Source: JBFGCM01 sp041581135 (GTDB lineage Bacteria; Actinomycetota; Acidimicrobiia; Spongiisociales; UBA5794). From it: a stretch of DNA of 56,404 nucleotides. The notes beneath the pieces are model-generated. The model saw only the letters and a list, made by a program, of their open reading frames with translations. It did no database searches and was not told the origin of the DNA. Each line of letters opens with the position of its first letter. Position 1 is the first letter of the stretch. Position numbers and translations under genes: made by a program. Where the stretch lies: the NCBI GenBank assembly GCA_041581135.1, contig JBFGCM010000013.1, positions 1 through 56,404 of the forward strand, in the 5' to 3' direction. Below, piece by piece: positions 44,917 to 53,912 of the stretch.

Positions 44917-47900
44917 CTACACGCTCGACATCTCGGCCGGCGACGGGAACTCGGGGCGTCGCAGCTCTCTCCCGGCGCGGCGTCCCAGGTCGGCGACGAG
45001 GTCGATGGCTGCGGCGTGCAGTTGCTGCCCGACCTCCTCTCTGTCGGTTGCCACGCAGAGCCGCGCCATCGAGGTGACGACGGCGGCTACGCCCCACTCA
45101 TAGGCAGCCGCGGAGAAGGCGTCGAGAGCCCAGATCAGATCCGCACACGCCCGGTCCATGTTCCCCATCCGCTGATGAGCCTCGCCTCGCCTCCAGTGCC
45201 CCACCCCGGCGCCGATGCGGTCGCCGACGTCCGAAAACTGGGTGAGGCACCGGGTCAGCTCGTCGACCGCTTGCGCATGATTCCCCTTGTCGGATTCTGC
45301 CCACGCCTCGAAGGTCGACACCCACCGCTGACCACGGCGGTCGCCGAGCTTGGTGAATCGGCGGGTCGCCTCTCCGAACCGGTGGGATGCGAGTGCGATG
45401 TCTCCACGCTGCACGTCGGTGACGCCGGCCACGAAATAGGCCCACGCCGCACCTCGCTCCTCCCCGGCGTTCTGGAACAGCGTGAGGCTGCGCTGCGCCT
45501 CGGCGTCCGCCGCGTCGAGGTCGGCGAGACCACGGGCCAGACGGGCCCGGGTCAGCCCCGTCCAGGCCGGTCCCACTTCGTCGCCGAGCGACTCGAATTG
45601 CGCCTCTGCCTCGTCGAGGGTGGCGGCGGCGAGCTGGGCATCTCCAAGTAGCCACTCCACCTCGCCAAGGAACCGCAGTGTCCGTGCGTGGTTGTAGTGG
45701 GTGCCGATCGTGCGGTGCAGCTCGCGCGCCTGCATCAACCAACGCCGCGCCTCGCGCAGATCGCCGTGATCACGCGCCACCACACCGAGACCGGTGAGTG
45801 CACGTGCTTCGAGAACTCGGTCTCCCAACTGGCGGGACATGGCGAGAGCTTCGGTGATGCTGGCGCCGCTCTGGTCGAATCGGCCCAGGATGTCGGCGAA
45901 CAGCCCCACCGAGAAGAGCAGGCGAGCGGCCAGACGAGAATTGCCCGCCGGCAGCGACTCGAGCGTGGCTTCGGTCACGGCCAGTGCGTCGCTGAAGTAG
46001 CCGGCGGCGTGCCAGAACCACGTGAGGGCGAGGGCGATGCGGGCCGCGGTGTGGGCGTCACCGGCGGCAAGCGAGTTGTCGATGGCGGTACGCAAGTTGG
46101 GCATCTCCAACGCCGCCTCTGCCCTGGCCTGCCGGTCACGCGCGGTCTCCAGGCCGGGTTCCAGGCGTTCGGCCAGCGCCGAGTAGTAGGCGGCATGCGC
46201 GGCTGAGATCGCCGGTTCCTCCCTGGACTCCCGCAGCTGCTGTCCGGCGAACTGAGCGACGGCGAACAGGAGGCGGTAGCGCACCACGTCTGCGGACGGG
46301 TCGGTGGCGGCCAGCGAGATGTGCACGAGCTCGAGCACGGCGTCGAACACTTCGTCGGCGCTCAGGTCGTCGCCTACCGCGATCGATTGAGCTGCATCCA
46401 TGGTGAAGCCGCCGCTGAACACCGACAGGCGACGGAGCACCGTTTGTGCTCGTTCCGACGCCAGGTCGTAACTCCACCGGATCGCGGCATCCATGGTGCG
46501 TTGGCGGTGAGGCGCCATGCGGGTGCCCGTGGTGAGCGCCCCCATGCGGTGCACCAGTTCGGCGGCGACGGTTGCAGGCGAGAGCGCCTCGAGTGCTGAC
46601 GCCGCCAGTTCGAGACCCAGTGGAATGCCGTCCACGCGACGGCAGATCTCGGCGACGACCGGCGCGTTCTCGTCCGTCAACACGAAGTCGGACCTGGCGG
46701 CGGTGGCGCGTTCGACGAACAGCTGCACGGCGTCGGACGCGTTCACATCGATGACCGTTGTCGCCTCCTGCCCCGGTGCGGGAAGCGAGGGAACGCGCCA
46801 TGTCACCTCGCCTTCCAGGCCAAGCGGCTCGCGGCTCGTCGCCAGCACGGTGGTGTCCGCACTCGAAGCCAGGAGCCGGTCGATCAGCTCCGAAGCCGAC
46901 TCGATCACGTGCTCGCAGTTGTCGAATACCACGAGCCACGGCTTCCCAGTGAGAGCTTCTTCGATGCTTGCCGAGAGGTCGTCGCCGGGTTGTTCGGTCA
47001 CTCCGAGGGCGGTTGCGGAGGCGGTGATGACCTGGGGGCCGTCGGAGACGGCCTGCAAGTCCACGAACACGACCTCGTCACCGGTCATCTGTACCCGGGC
47101 ACCTGCGGTGGCGATGGCGAGCCTGGTCTTGCCGCAACCCGCCACTCCCGTGAGGGTGACCAACCGGTTCTTCATGCTGAGGCCCAGCACATCGTCGACA
47201 GCGTCGGCCCTTCCGACCAGGCTGGTCCGCGGTGACGGCAACGCCGCTCGCTCCCCGGGGTCGGTCGCCGACGACGTCCGCAACGTGGCGTCATGGGTCA
47301 GTATGCGGCCCTCCAGCTCCCGCAGCTCTTCAGACGGCTCCAACCCGATCTCAGCGAGCTCCGCCGACAAGCGCCGGTATTCGGCAAGCGCTTCCTGTTG
47401 CCGGCCGGAGCGGTACAGAGCTCGCATCAGTTGCGCGCAGAGTCGTTCGCTCGTGGGGAACTGGGCGACGAGACTCTCGAGCTCTCCGATCAGCTCCCGA
47501 TGCCGGCCCAGCCGGAGCTCGGCCTCGATGCGGTCTTCGAGCACCGTGCGGCGGAGTCCTTCGAAGCGTCGGATGGTGGGCTGGGCGAAGTCTTCGTAAC
47601 GGAAGTCCACCAGGGCCGGGCCTCGCCAGAGCGCCAGGGCGCCCTGGAGCAGACGCAGGGCGTGCTCCACCCTGATGTTCAGCTCTCGCTCCGCGGTGGC
47701 GGCGAGGCGTTCGAACTCTTTCAGGTCGAGGGTGTGCCCATCCAGCTCCAGGCGGTAGCCCGGGCCTTCCGTGCGAATCACGTCTTTGCCGATGTCGGGT
47801 CCCAACGCATCGCGCAGTTTCCACACGTGGAACTGCAGGTTCTTGCGGGCACGCGGCGTCGGTTCCGGACCCCACAGCCAATCGATGATGTGGTCGGCGG

Positions 47901-48021
47901 GGACCACCGAGCCGGCGTTGATGAGCAGCAACGCCAGCAGCGCACGCTGCTTCGGTGCCGCTACCTCGACTCGCACTCCGGTGTGGACCACTTCGAGTGG
48001 TCCCAGCAGTCGAAACTCCAT
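44917..48021 (-). CDS. SARP/AfsR-type regulator: OmpR-like winged helix, BTAD, NB-ARC (STAND), TPR
   Basis: A 1034-residue transcription regulator. It opens with an OmpR/PhoB-like DNA-binding domain (about 1-95, LLGPLEVVHTG ... GYRLELDG) and a bacterial transcriptional activation domain (about 100-250). The NB-ARC ATPase has Walker A GVAGCGKTRLA and Walker B LVVFDNCEH, then the winged-helix arm. TPR repeats run from about 640 to 1000. Such proteins integrate a ligand or partner signal through the TPR part. It diverges from a two-lipoprotein operon, with 121 bp between. The target genes are unknown. Confidence 0.9.
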   Translation of the reverse strand: MEFRLLGPLEVVHTGVRVEVAAPKQRALLALLLINAGSVVPADHIIDWLWGPEPTPRARKNLQFHVWKLRDALGPDIGKDVIRTEGPGYRLELDGHTLDLKEFERLAATAERELNIRVEHALRLLQGALALWRGPALVDFRYEDFAQPTIRRFEGLRRTVLEDRIEAELRLGRHRELIGELESLVAQFPTSERLCAQLMRALYRSGRQQEALAEYRRLSAELAEIGLEPSEELRELEGRILTHDATLRTSSATDPGERAALPSPRTSLVGRADAVDDVLGLSMKNRLVTLTGVAGCGKTRLAIATAGARVQMTGDEVVFVDLQAVSDGPQVITASATALGVTEQPGDDLSASIEEALTGKPWLVVFDNCEHVIESASELIDRLLASSADTTVLATSREPLGLEGEVTWRVPSLPAPGQEATTVIDVNASDAVQLFVERATAARSDFVLTDENAPVVAEICRRVDGIPLGLELAASALEALSPATVAAELVHRMGALTTGTRMAPHRQRTMDAAIRWSYDLASERAQTVLRRLSVFSGGFTMDAAQSIAVGDDLSADEVFDAVLELVHISLAATDPSADVVRYRLLFAVAQFAGQQLRESREEPAISAAHAAYYSALAERLEPGLETARDRQARAEAALEMPNLRTAIDNSLAAGDAHTAARIALALTWFWHAAGYFSDALAVTEATLESLPAGNSRLAARLLFSVGLFADILGRFDQSGASITEALAMSRQLGDRVLEARALTGLGVVARDHGDLREARRWLMQARELHRTIGTHYNHARTLRFLGEVEWLLGDAQLAAATLDEAEAQFESLGDEVGPAWTGLTRARLARGLADLDAADAEAQRSLTLFQNAGEERGAAWAYFVAGVTDVQRGDIALASHRFGEATRRFTKLGDRRGQRWVSTFEAWAESDKGNHAQAVDELTRCLTQFSDVGDRIGAGVGHWRRGEAHQRMGNMDRACADLIWALDAFSAAAYEWGVAAVVTSMARLCVATDREEVGQQLHAAAIDLVADLGRRAGRELRRPEFPSPAEMSSV

Positions 48022-48074
48022 GGACGGTGACCCACTTGCGGGCTACCCAAGGGTACGCGGCCCAGAAGGTGGTG

Positions 48075-48091
48075 AGTGGCCAAATAGTGGC
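48075..48091. promoter_or_regulatory. Direct repeat AGTGGC with 11-bp period, candidate SARP site
   Basis: AGTGGC occurs at 48075-48080 and 48086-48091. SARP proteins are known to bind direct repeats phased by about one helical turn. The distance to the nearest -10-like box (TAACGT, 48128-48133) is larger than in described SARP promoters, so this is tentative. Confidence 0.35.
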
Positions 48092-48142
48092 AAGCCCTCT
48101 CAGGCCGGGAACCCACCGCCAGGGCCCTAACGTCTCTATGTC

Positions 48143-49729
48143 ATGCACCGGTTCATGCAATGGCGAGTTGCACTCGTAGGCGTGCTGATGGCGGCGGCGG
48201 CGTGTGCCAGTCCAGCGGACGATCCGGCCACGCCGTCTACGGTGGCGCCGCCCCCCAGCACGGTCGCGACCGGCGATACCGTCGCCATTCCTCGCTGCAT
48301 CGACCTCGAAACGCCGCCGGAAGTGGATGGTCCGCTCTCCGACGATCCCGACATCGCCGCCGCCCAGGTGGACCGGGCCTCGCTGGGTTTGGCGAGCGAC
48401 ATCGCTTCCGTCGAGGAGTTGTTCGCCGCAGGTGAGCTGGAATCCGGATTTCCGGCCAGCTTCGACGAGCTGCTGGCGCTGGAGGCGCGCGGCAACATCG
48501 ACGTCGACGCCATCAATCAGTACGGGTTTCGATTCCCCGGGCAGTTCGGCGGCCTCTGGCTGGACAACGCTCGTGGGGTCGTGACCGTGGCGTTCACCGA
48601 TGACATCGACGTGCATGAGGCCGCCATCGCCGAGTTGGCACCCGACGATGCGGTGGTGGAGGTCGTGCAGGTGGAGCACAGCTACGCCGAGCTGGTGGCG
48701 ATCACCGACCAGATCAACGCCCTCGCCGCCGAGCTGGGCATCGAAGGTGGCGGCATCCGCACGCCGCTCAACCGGGTGTCGCTGTTCCTGGGCTACATCG
48801 ACCCCGACGAGGTGCAGGCGGTGTCGGAGCTCTTCGACCCTGAGATGGTGTGTATCGAGGGCACCGACGAACCCCCGGCGCCCGAGGGTCCCCAGCCCAC
48901 AGAAGGGGACGGGTGGCGGCTTCTCGCCGACCAGACCGTGGGCATTCCGTACTACGTGTCGGCGGCGACCGGCCAGGCCGGCCTGGACCGCATGTGGAGC
49001 CGATTCGAGTTCAGCGGCGACGTGCCGGTGGTCGACTTCGAGAACGAGTTCGTCGTGCTGTTCACCGCCGCAGTGAGCGGCTCGTGTCCGCAGATCCGCC
49101 TCGATGACGTGGTCACCGACGCGCAACTCGTCTACGGCGTGTTCTCCCATCCGGGTGTGGAGGGCGCCTGCACCTCGGACGCCAACCCGCACTCCTATGT
49201 GGTGGCGGTGGAACGTGGGGCCATCGAGGGCGACGTGGTGACCATCTCTCTGGAGGCAGAGGACGCCTGCGGGGGCTGTGAGGATGACATCCGCACTGTC
49301 GACCTCGCAGATCCGACGTTGGATGCCCAGCTGTGGGGCGGCGGCCGCATCTTGGTGGTGCGCACGGGCCAAGGCCTCTCGGACTTCCCGGCCGTCACTT
49401 CGGTCACCGTCACCGGCGTCGGCACCGCTCCCGAGGAGCGCCTCTACGACAACGTGCCGGAACTGGGGGACCCGCTGCTGCTGTTCTGGATCGAACCGGC
49501 CGTCGGTTCCTATACGCTCGAGGCATGGGAAGCGTCGTGTGCTGCCGATGGCTGCGGCGACTTCGGAGACGACCCGAGCGCAGTGCTCGCTCCGGAGGCT
49601 ACGTGCACGGTCGAGGTGGAGGCCGCCGAGTTCGCCGATCGATACGCCGTGGTGACCTTCGAACCGGGCGGGTGCTCATGGGAGATCCACGCAGAGTACG
49701 AGCTGGCGGAGAGGGAACCCGAAGGATGA
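48143..49729 (+). CDS. Two-domain secreted lipoprotein
   Basis: A 528-residue lipoprotein: a basic/hydrophobic signal ends in LMAAAAC with the lipidated Cys at 21, then a Thr/Pro/Ser linker. The first domain (about 50-235) ends in a ferredoxin-like part with NQYGFRFPGQFGGLWLDN and may resemble protease propeptide/inhibitor folds. The second (about 250-400) contains FENEFVVLFTAAVSG and paired Cys, reminiscent of PrcB-like domains. A third beta-sandwich-like part with four Cys closes the protein. All three are weak by-eye assignments. Its stop overlaps the next lipoprotein's ATG (ATGA). Confidence 0.75.
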   Translation: MHRFMQWRVALVGVLMAAAACASPADDPATPSTVAPPPSTVATGDTVAIPRCIDLETPPEVDGPLSDDPDIAAAQVDRASLGLASDIASVEELFAAGELESGFPASFDELLALEARGNIDVDAINQYGFRFPGQFGGLWLDNARGVVTVAFTDDIDVHEAAIAELAPDDAVVEVVQVEHSYAELVAITDQINALAAELGIEGGGIRTPLNRVSLFLGYIDPDEVQAVSELFDPEMVCIEGTDEPPAPEGPQPTEGDGWRLLADQTVGIPYYVSAATGQAGLDRMWSRFEFSGDVPVVDFENEFVVLFTAAVSGSCPQIRLDDVVTDAQLVYGVFSHPGVEGACTSDANPHSYVVAVERGAIEGDVVTISLEAEDACGGCEDDIRTVDLADPTLDAQLWGGGRILVVRTGQGLSDFPAVTSVTVTGVGTAPEERLYDNVPELGDPLLLFWIEPAVGSYTLEAWEASCAADGCGDFGDDPSAVLAPEATCTVEVEAAEFADRYAVVTFEPGGCSWEIHAEYELAEREPEG

Positions 49730-51339
49730 GGCGCCGGCTGCTCCCGGTGAGGCTGGCCGCGCTGGCTCTTCTGGCGGCTTCGTGTGGCGCGGCCGATACG
49801 GGGTCGTCCTCGACGACCTCCAGCGCGGTGCCGCCCAGCGCCCCCGTCGACGACGCCACTGCACATCTGGCAACGGCGCGCGCCTCGTGGGCGGAAGCCG
49901 GGAGCGACGCCTACCGCTACACATTCACCGACCGGTGCGGTGAGTGCGGCCCGGAGGCAAGGACGCCGTATGAGGTGAACGTCCACGAAGGTCGGGCGTT
50001 GCCAGGCGCCGGTACGGGCCGCACGGTGGAGGCGCTGTTCGATGCCATCGGCGATGCCATCGGTGAGGGACTCACCACGATCGTCGAGTACGACCAGGAC
50101 CTGGGGGTGCCCATCCACGTCGTGATCGACCCGGAGTCGTTCCCGGTCGACGGCGGTACGGAGTGGATCATCACGGACTTCGTGATGGGAGAGCCCGGCA
50201 CGAAGCTCACCGACGTCGAGATCGAAGAGGCGGTGGCGCAGTGGGGGAGGTTCGGCTTCACCGAGTACTCGTTCACGGAACACATCTACTGCGATTGCGC
50301 CGATGCCGGGTCGACACCGTTGACCGTCGTCGGGGATTCCATCCTCGAAGCCGGCGCGTACTCGGACCGTGAGCTGTTCCCGATCACATTCGACGAGCTG
50401 CTGGAAGGGCTGGTGCTGTTCAACGAGGAGGCCGACGAGCTGGAGACGGTGTCGCTCGACTATCTGGTGCGGCTCGATCCGGTGCACGGCTACGTGTCCT
50501 GGATCTGGGTCGATGCGGAGCTGGACGACGGCGAGCGCATCGAATTCGTCATGCGCTTCACCGACTTTGCGCCCGGTCCGAGCCCCAGTCCGACGGTGTC
50601 AACGCTGGCAGAGGAGGAGTACCTCGCCGCCCTGGATGACTGGCGACGCCTCGGCATCACGGACTACCGGTACACCCTGTCGGTGGGGTGCTTCTGCCCC
50701 GAGGAATTCCGTGGTCCCTTCGAAGTGACGGTCGAAGACGATGAGATCACGTCGGTCACTCGCAACGGCGAGGTGGTGGACCCGGGTCTCGGCTACACCA
50801 TCACCCAGATCTACGACCTCATCGCCGAGCACCTGGCCAAGGGAGTCCGCAACAGCGTCACGTACGACGAGCAGGGTGTCCCGATGTCGGTGCAGCTCGA
50901 CCTCGATGCCATGGCAGTGGACGGCGGGACGTCGCTCGACGTCTCGGACTTCACGCCGCTGGGCAACGAGCAAGTGGCCGCAGCGCTGAAGCTCGCTCAG
51001 ACGCAGTGGGAGGCGGCCGGCATCGACACCTACACCGTGTACTACCTCTTCGCGTGCGAGTGCCCAGGCGGCAACATCAGCGTGGAGGTGGTCGACGGCG
51101 TGGTGGAGTCGGCGACGTTCTCCGACGCTTCCGCCGACGACGAGGTCCTGGACGGGCTGCTCTATCCGATCCACCGCATGTTCGGCGCCATCGCCGGAGC
51201 CATCGATCGGGGCGCTCACTCCATCGACGCGGAGTTTCACCCCACCCTCGGCCATCCCACGTCGATCATCATCGATTACGACCGCGACACCGCCGACGAG
51301 GAGCTGATCATTCTGGACATTCGAGTGGAGCCCGCGTAG
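49726..51339 (+). CDS. Lipoprotein with four DUF6174-like repeats
   Basis: A 537-residue lipoprotein, lipobox LAASC with Cys20. The mature part is four tandem copies of a domain resembling DUF6174, at about 49-155, 167-282, 298-410 and 421-535. Each begins with a helix ending W..xG...Y.YT, followed by CxC (CGEC, CDC, CFC, CEC) and a beta-sheet with a VDGG or equivalent turn. Single-copy DUF6174 lipoproteins are common in actinobacteria; four copies are unusual. Cotranslated with the upstream lipoprotein. Ligand unknown. Confidence 0.82.
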   Translation: MRRRLLPVRLAALALLAASCGAADTGSSSTTSSAVPPSAPVDDATAHLATARASWAEAGSDAYRYTFTDRCGECGPEARTPYEVNVHEGRALPGAGTGRTVEALFDAIGDAIGEGLTTIVEYDQDLGVPIHVVIDPESFPVDGGTEWIITDFVMGEPGTKLTDVEIEEAVAQWGRFGFTEYSFTEHIYCDCADAGSTPLTVVGDSILEAGAYSDRELFPITFDELLEGLVLFNEEADELETVSLDYLVRLDPVHGYVSWIWVDAELDDGERIEFVMRFTDFAPGPSPSPTVSTLAEEEYLAALDDWRRLGITDYRYTLSVGCFCPEEFRGPFEVTVEDDEITSVTRNGEVVDPGLGYTITQIYDLIAEHLAKGVRNSVTYDEQGVPMSVQLDLDAMAVDGGTSLDVSDFTPLGNEQVAAALKLAQTQWEAAGIDTYTVYYLFACECPGGNISVEVVDGVVESATFSDASADDEVLDGLLYPIHRMFGAIAGAIDRGAHSIDAEFHPTLGHPTSIIIDYDRDTADEELIILDIRVEPA

Positions 51340-51351
51340 GTCCTGCCGGCA

Positions 51352-52260
51352 TCACCCCGCGTGCATCAGCATGGCCAGCCGATCCAACCCGATTCCGCTC
51401 GTGACCAATCGCTCCTTGCGGTCGCTCAGCAGCCGTTGTGTCCAATCGACCGGACCGCCGTCCGCCAGGTCGTACCCGATGCCGGCCCGCGTCGCATACA
51501 CGGTGAACCTCAGGCCTTCGTAGTAAGCGGCACCGTCGCGGCGATCCGGCCACGGCTCCACCGCCGCCTGGTCGCCGACCTGGTCCCTCACTGCATCGAT
51601 CACGGCGCCGAGCCTTGCCTCGTAGTCCGTCATGCGCACTCGAACCGAGTCGGCGACGGAGGCCAGCGCCGCCACGAAGAAGCCCACGTGATCGGCGAAG
51701 GTCTCCCGCTCGAACCGGAGATTCCCGGTGTCTCGACCCGCCGTCACGAGGCCGAACACCTCGAAGTGGGCGTACGCCATCGGGCCATCGAAGGGCTGGG
51801 CGCGGGTGATCCGTTGCGAGGCGGCGAGGTGCACCGGGGTCGTGCGGTCGCGCCGCCGGCGCACGGTTGCCTCGAGGGCCATGCCGGCCGTGTTGTCGGC
51901 GGCGACCTCTGAGCCCCGCACGGTGCTCAGCACGTTGTTCTGGTCGACACCGCCGAGAGCAGCATGGGTGCCGATCGGTGCCACCGGGGCCAGGGTGATG
52001 CGCTCGAAGCGGTCGGGTAGGCCATCGATGAGCAGCGCCCGGGCCGCATCGAGGTCGGCCGGCGGTACGGCGCCGGGCGCGGAGAACCGATCCGTTGTGT
52101 AGCGGTGCAGCACATCGGCCTCGGTCGAGCCGGCGACGTGGGTGCGCATCACCGCGAGCAGCAGCGAGGTGAGATCGGCGCCGGGCAGCGCTCCCAGTCG
52201 ATCGGCCAAGTCGGGGTCGCCGAGCCCGGCGAGGATCCGTCGCAGCGCGTCGTCCGCCAT
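51352..52260 (-). CDS. Class II aminoacyl-tRNA synthetase core-like protein (HisRS/HisZ-like), no anticodon domain
   Basis: A 302-residue protein. A motif-2-like region is QRITRAQPFDGPMAYAHFEVFG around residues 150-171, and a motif-3-like end is SGIGLDRLAMLMHA at 288-301. Between them the layout matches class II synthetase cores such as HisRS or the regulatory HisZ. The protein ends right after motif 3, so the anticodon-binding domain is missing. A TAGGCT box lies 6 nt before ATG 52260. It is convergent with the DUF6174 lipoprotein. It could modify an amino acid or small molecule; the assignment is by motif only. Confidence 0.6.
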   Translation of the reverse strand: MADDALRRILAGLGDPDLADRLGALPGADLTSLLLAVMRTHVAGSTEADVLHRYTTDRFSAPGAVPPADLDAARALLIDGLPDRFERITLAPVAPIGTHAALGGVDQNNVLSTVRGSEVAADNTAGMALEATVRRRRDRTTPVHLAASQRITRAQPFDGPMAYAHFEVFGLVTAGRDTGNLRFERETFADHVGFFVAALASVADSVRVRMTDYEARLGAVIDAVRDQVGDQAAVEPWPDRRDGAAYYEGLRFTVYATRAGIGYDLADGGPVDWTQRLLSDRKERLVTSGIGLDRLAMLMHAG

Positions 52261-52266
52261 GGGCGG

Positions 52267-52272
52267 AGCCTA
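52267..52272 (-). promoter_or_regulatory. -10 box of the leaderless synthetase-like gene
   Basis: On the minus strand TAGGCT is followed by 6 nt and the ATG at 52260. Confidence 0.45.
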
Positions 52273-52351
52273 CGGCAGGGCCGATCGGCAGGTGATCGGG
52301 ACTACCCATCGCACCCTGGCGGCGCGACCATGGAACGGAAGAGGTCAGGAC

Positions 52352-53389
52352 ATGCATATTCGTACCCTCTTCGTGGCGGTCATCGTCCTCGCGCTCGTGG
52401 CGGCCGCGTGTGGCGGCAGCGCGCCACTCGCTCCGACGTCCACGGCCGAGTCGCCGACCACGGTGGCGCCGTCGGGTGTCACGACCACGGTCGCGCCGGA
52501 GCCAGCCACGACACTGCAACCCCCATCGACGGCCACGACGACAACCGTTGGGCCGTCCGATACGACACCCCCCGCGCTCCGGATCTCGCTGCCTGGGTCC
52601 GGCGAGCGTGTCGACCATCGGTGGTGCCCGTTCGCCGGTACCACCGAGCCGGGCGTCACCCTGCTCGCCGCAGGGCGCTATCCCGTCGAGGTGGCCGCGG
52701 ACGGATCGTGGTCGACCGTGCTGAGCCTGAATCCGGGTGGAAACGTGGCCACGTTCACGGCCACCGACGCCGCCGGCAACATCACCGAGCAGCAGGTAGC
52801 CGTGTACTACGACCCGCCGCTGGTGCTGCGCGCCGATGGCCTCGGCGACTTCGACTTCTTCGAGGAGATGGACGTGGTGATGGCGGGACTCACCGACTTG
52901 CTCGGTCCGCCGGTCTCCGACCGCGAAGTGACCCCGGAGAACGTGGAGTTCGACGTGGACGTCCTGTTCGGCATCGTGGCCTACCCAGCGGTCGGGTACT
53001 TCCGCACCGTGCACTGGCCGTCGCTGGGACTGGAGGTGATGTTCAGCGACTACGAGCCCGCGGATTGGCCATTTGCCGCCGGGCCTGTGGTGTTCAATGG
53101 CTGGATCGTGCGTGATCCGGGCGACTACGGGTCGCACCTGTACACCGCGGCCGGTGCCACGGTCGGCACCTTGCTCACCGAGCTGGACGCGATGTACGGC
53201 GAAGCGCTGCGCTGGTATCCGGACGTCGACGAGTTCACCGGTGACTGGCACTTCCTCATCGATTCCGGCATGCCCTCATGGGACGAGGACGGGAGTTTCG
53301 ACTGGTACGGCCGGTTCGACGGTGATCCGATCCGCCCACCCACCCACGTGGCGCAACTCCAGGCCGGCTTCGGCTACGACGAGTGCTGA
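52352..53389 (+). CDS. Secreted lipoprotein with Ig-like domain
   Basis: A 345-residue lipoprotein with lipobox VAAAC (Cys20), then a Thr/Pro linker and an Ig-like domain (about 75-150) containing TDAAGNITEQQVAVYY. The C-terminal part (about 155-345), rich in aromatic and acidic residues, is not recognised. AGGTCAGGA precedes ATG 52352. It diverges from the synthetase-like gene. Possibly a surface binding protein. Confidence 0.75.
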   Translation: MHIRTLFVAVIVLALVAAACGGSAPLAPTSTAESPTTVAPSGVTTTVAPEPATTLQPPSTATTTTVGPSDTTPPALRISLPGSGERVDHRWCPFAGTTEPGVTLLAAGRYPVEVAADGSWSTVLSLNPGGNVATFTATDAAGNITEQQVAVYYDPPLVLRADGLGDFDFFEEMDVVMAGLTDLLGPPVSDREVTPENVEFDVDVLFGIVAYPAVGYFRTVHWPSLGLEVMFSDYEPADWPFAAGPVVFNGWIVRDPGDYGSHLYTAAGATVGTLLTELDAMYGEALRWYPDVDEFTGDWHFLIDSGMPSWDEDGSFDWYGRFDGDPIRPPTHVAQLQAGFGYDEC

Positions 53390-53402
53390 GGTCGTTTCCC
53401 GC

Positions 53403-53900
53403 TCAGCCGGGTCCCAGGATGCCGAGATTGGGGATGAACGGGCCCACGTCGGCGCGATAGCGGCTGGAGATGCCCGCCAGTGCCTGGGCGATGTGGTTGA
53501 GGTCATGGACCGTCCACGTGGCGAGGATCTGGTCGACGGTTACCGGTCCCAGCGCCGGATGGATACCGGTCTCGGTGCGCAGATCCAGCTCGGCGAGCCG
53601 GGCCAGGTTGGTGCGCCGCAGTGCCTCGAAGCGGTCGAGCATCTCGTCGACGTTGCGGGTCGGGTCCGGCCCACCCCGATCGATCGGCGGCAGCTGCGTA
53701 CCGGGATGATCGAGGGCGTGCTCGATACGTTGCACCCAGGCGTGATCCTCCACGTTCAACAGGTGCACCATCACTGCGTGCGCCGACCACTCGCCCGGGT
53801 CGGCGGCGTGCAGCCACTCCTCGGGCAGGTCCGTGTACAGATCCCGGAGCACGGACGGTGCCCGTTCCAGTAGGGCCCTGGCGTCGGCAACATCGACCAT
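53403..53900 (-). CDS. DinB/YfiT-like four-helix metalloprotein
   Basis: A 165-residue DinB-superfamily protein. The metal-site histidines are arranged as in the family: one in EWSAHAVMVHLLN near residue 45 and a pair in TVHDLNHIAQAL near 135. Members act as thiol-dependent transferases or detoxification enzymes, for example mycothiol-dependent ones in actinobacteria; the co-thiol here is unknown. A TAGCTT box is 6 nt upstream of ATG 53900. Confidence 0.85.
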   Translation of the reverse strand: MVDVADARALLERAPSVLRDLYTDLPEEWLHAADPGEWSAHAVMVHLLNVEDHAWVQRIEHALDHPGTQLPPIDRGGPDPTRNVDEMLDRFEALRRTNLARLAELDLRTETGIHPALGPVTVDQILATWTVHDLNHIAQALAGISSRYRADVGPFIPNLGILGPG

Positions 53901-53906
53901 GCTCCG

Positions 53907-53912
53907 AAGCTA
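53907..53912 (-). promoter_or_regulatory. -10 box of the leaderless DinB-like gene
   Basis: On the minus strand TAGCTT is followed by exactly 6 nt and the ATG at 53900. It lies in the 9-bp gap after the nucleoside phosphorylase stop and extends into that stop codon. Confidence 0.45.

Noticed and set aside
51308..53251. A 647-codon minus-strand frame over the synthetase-like gene and lipoprotein
   Set aside because: It overlaps two better-supported genes in other frames and is Arg/Gly-rich throughout.
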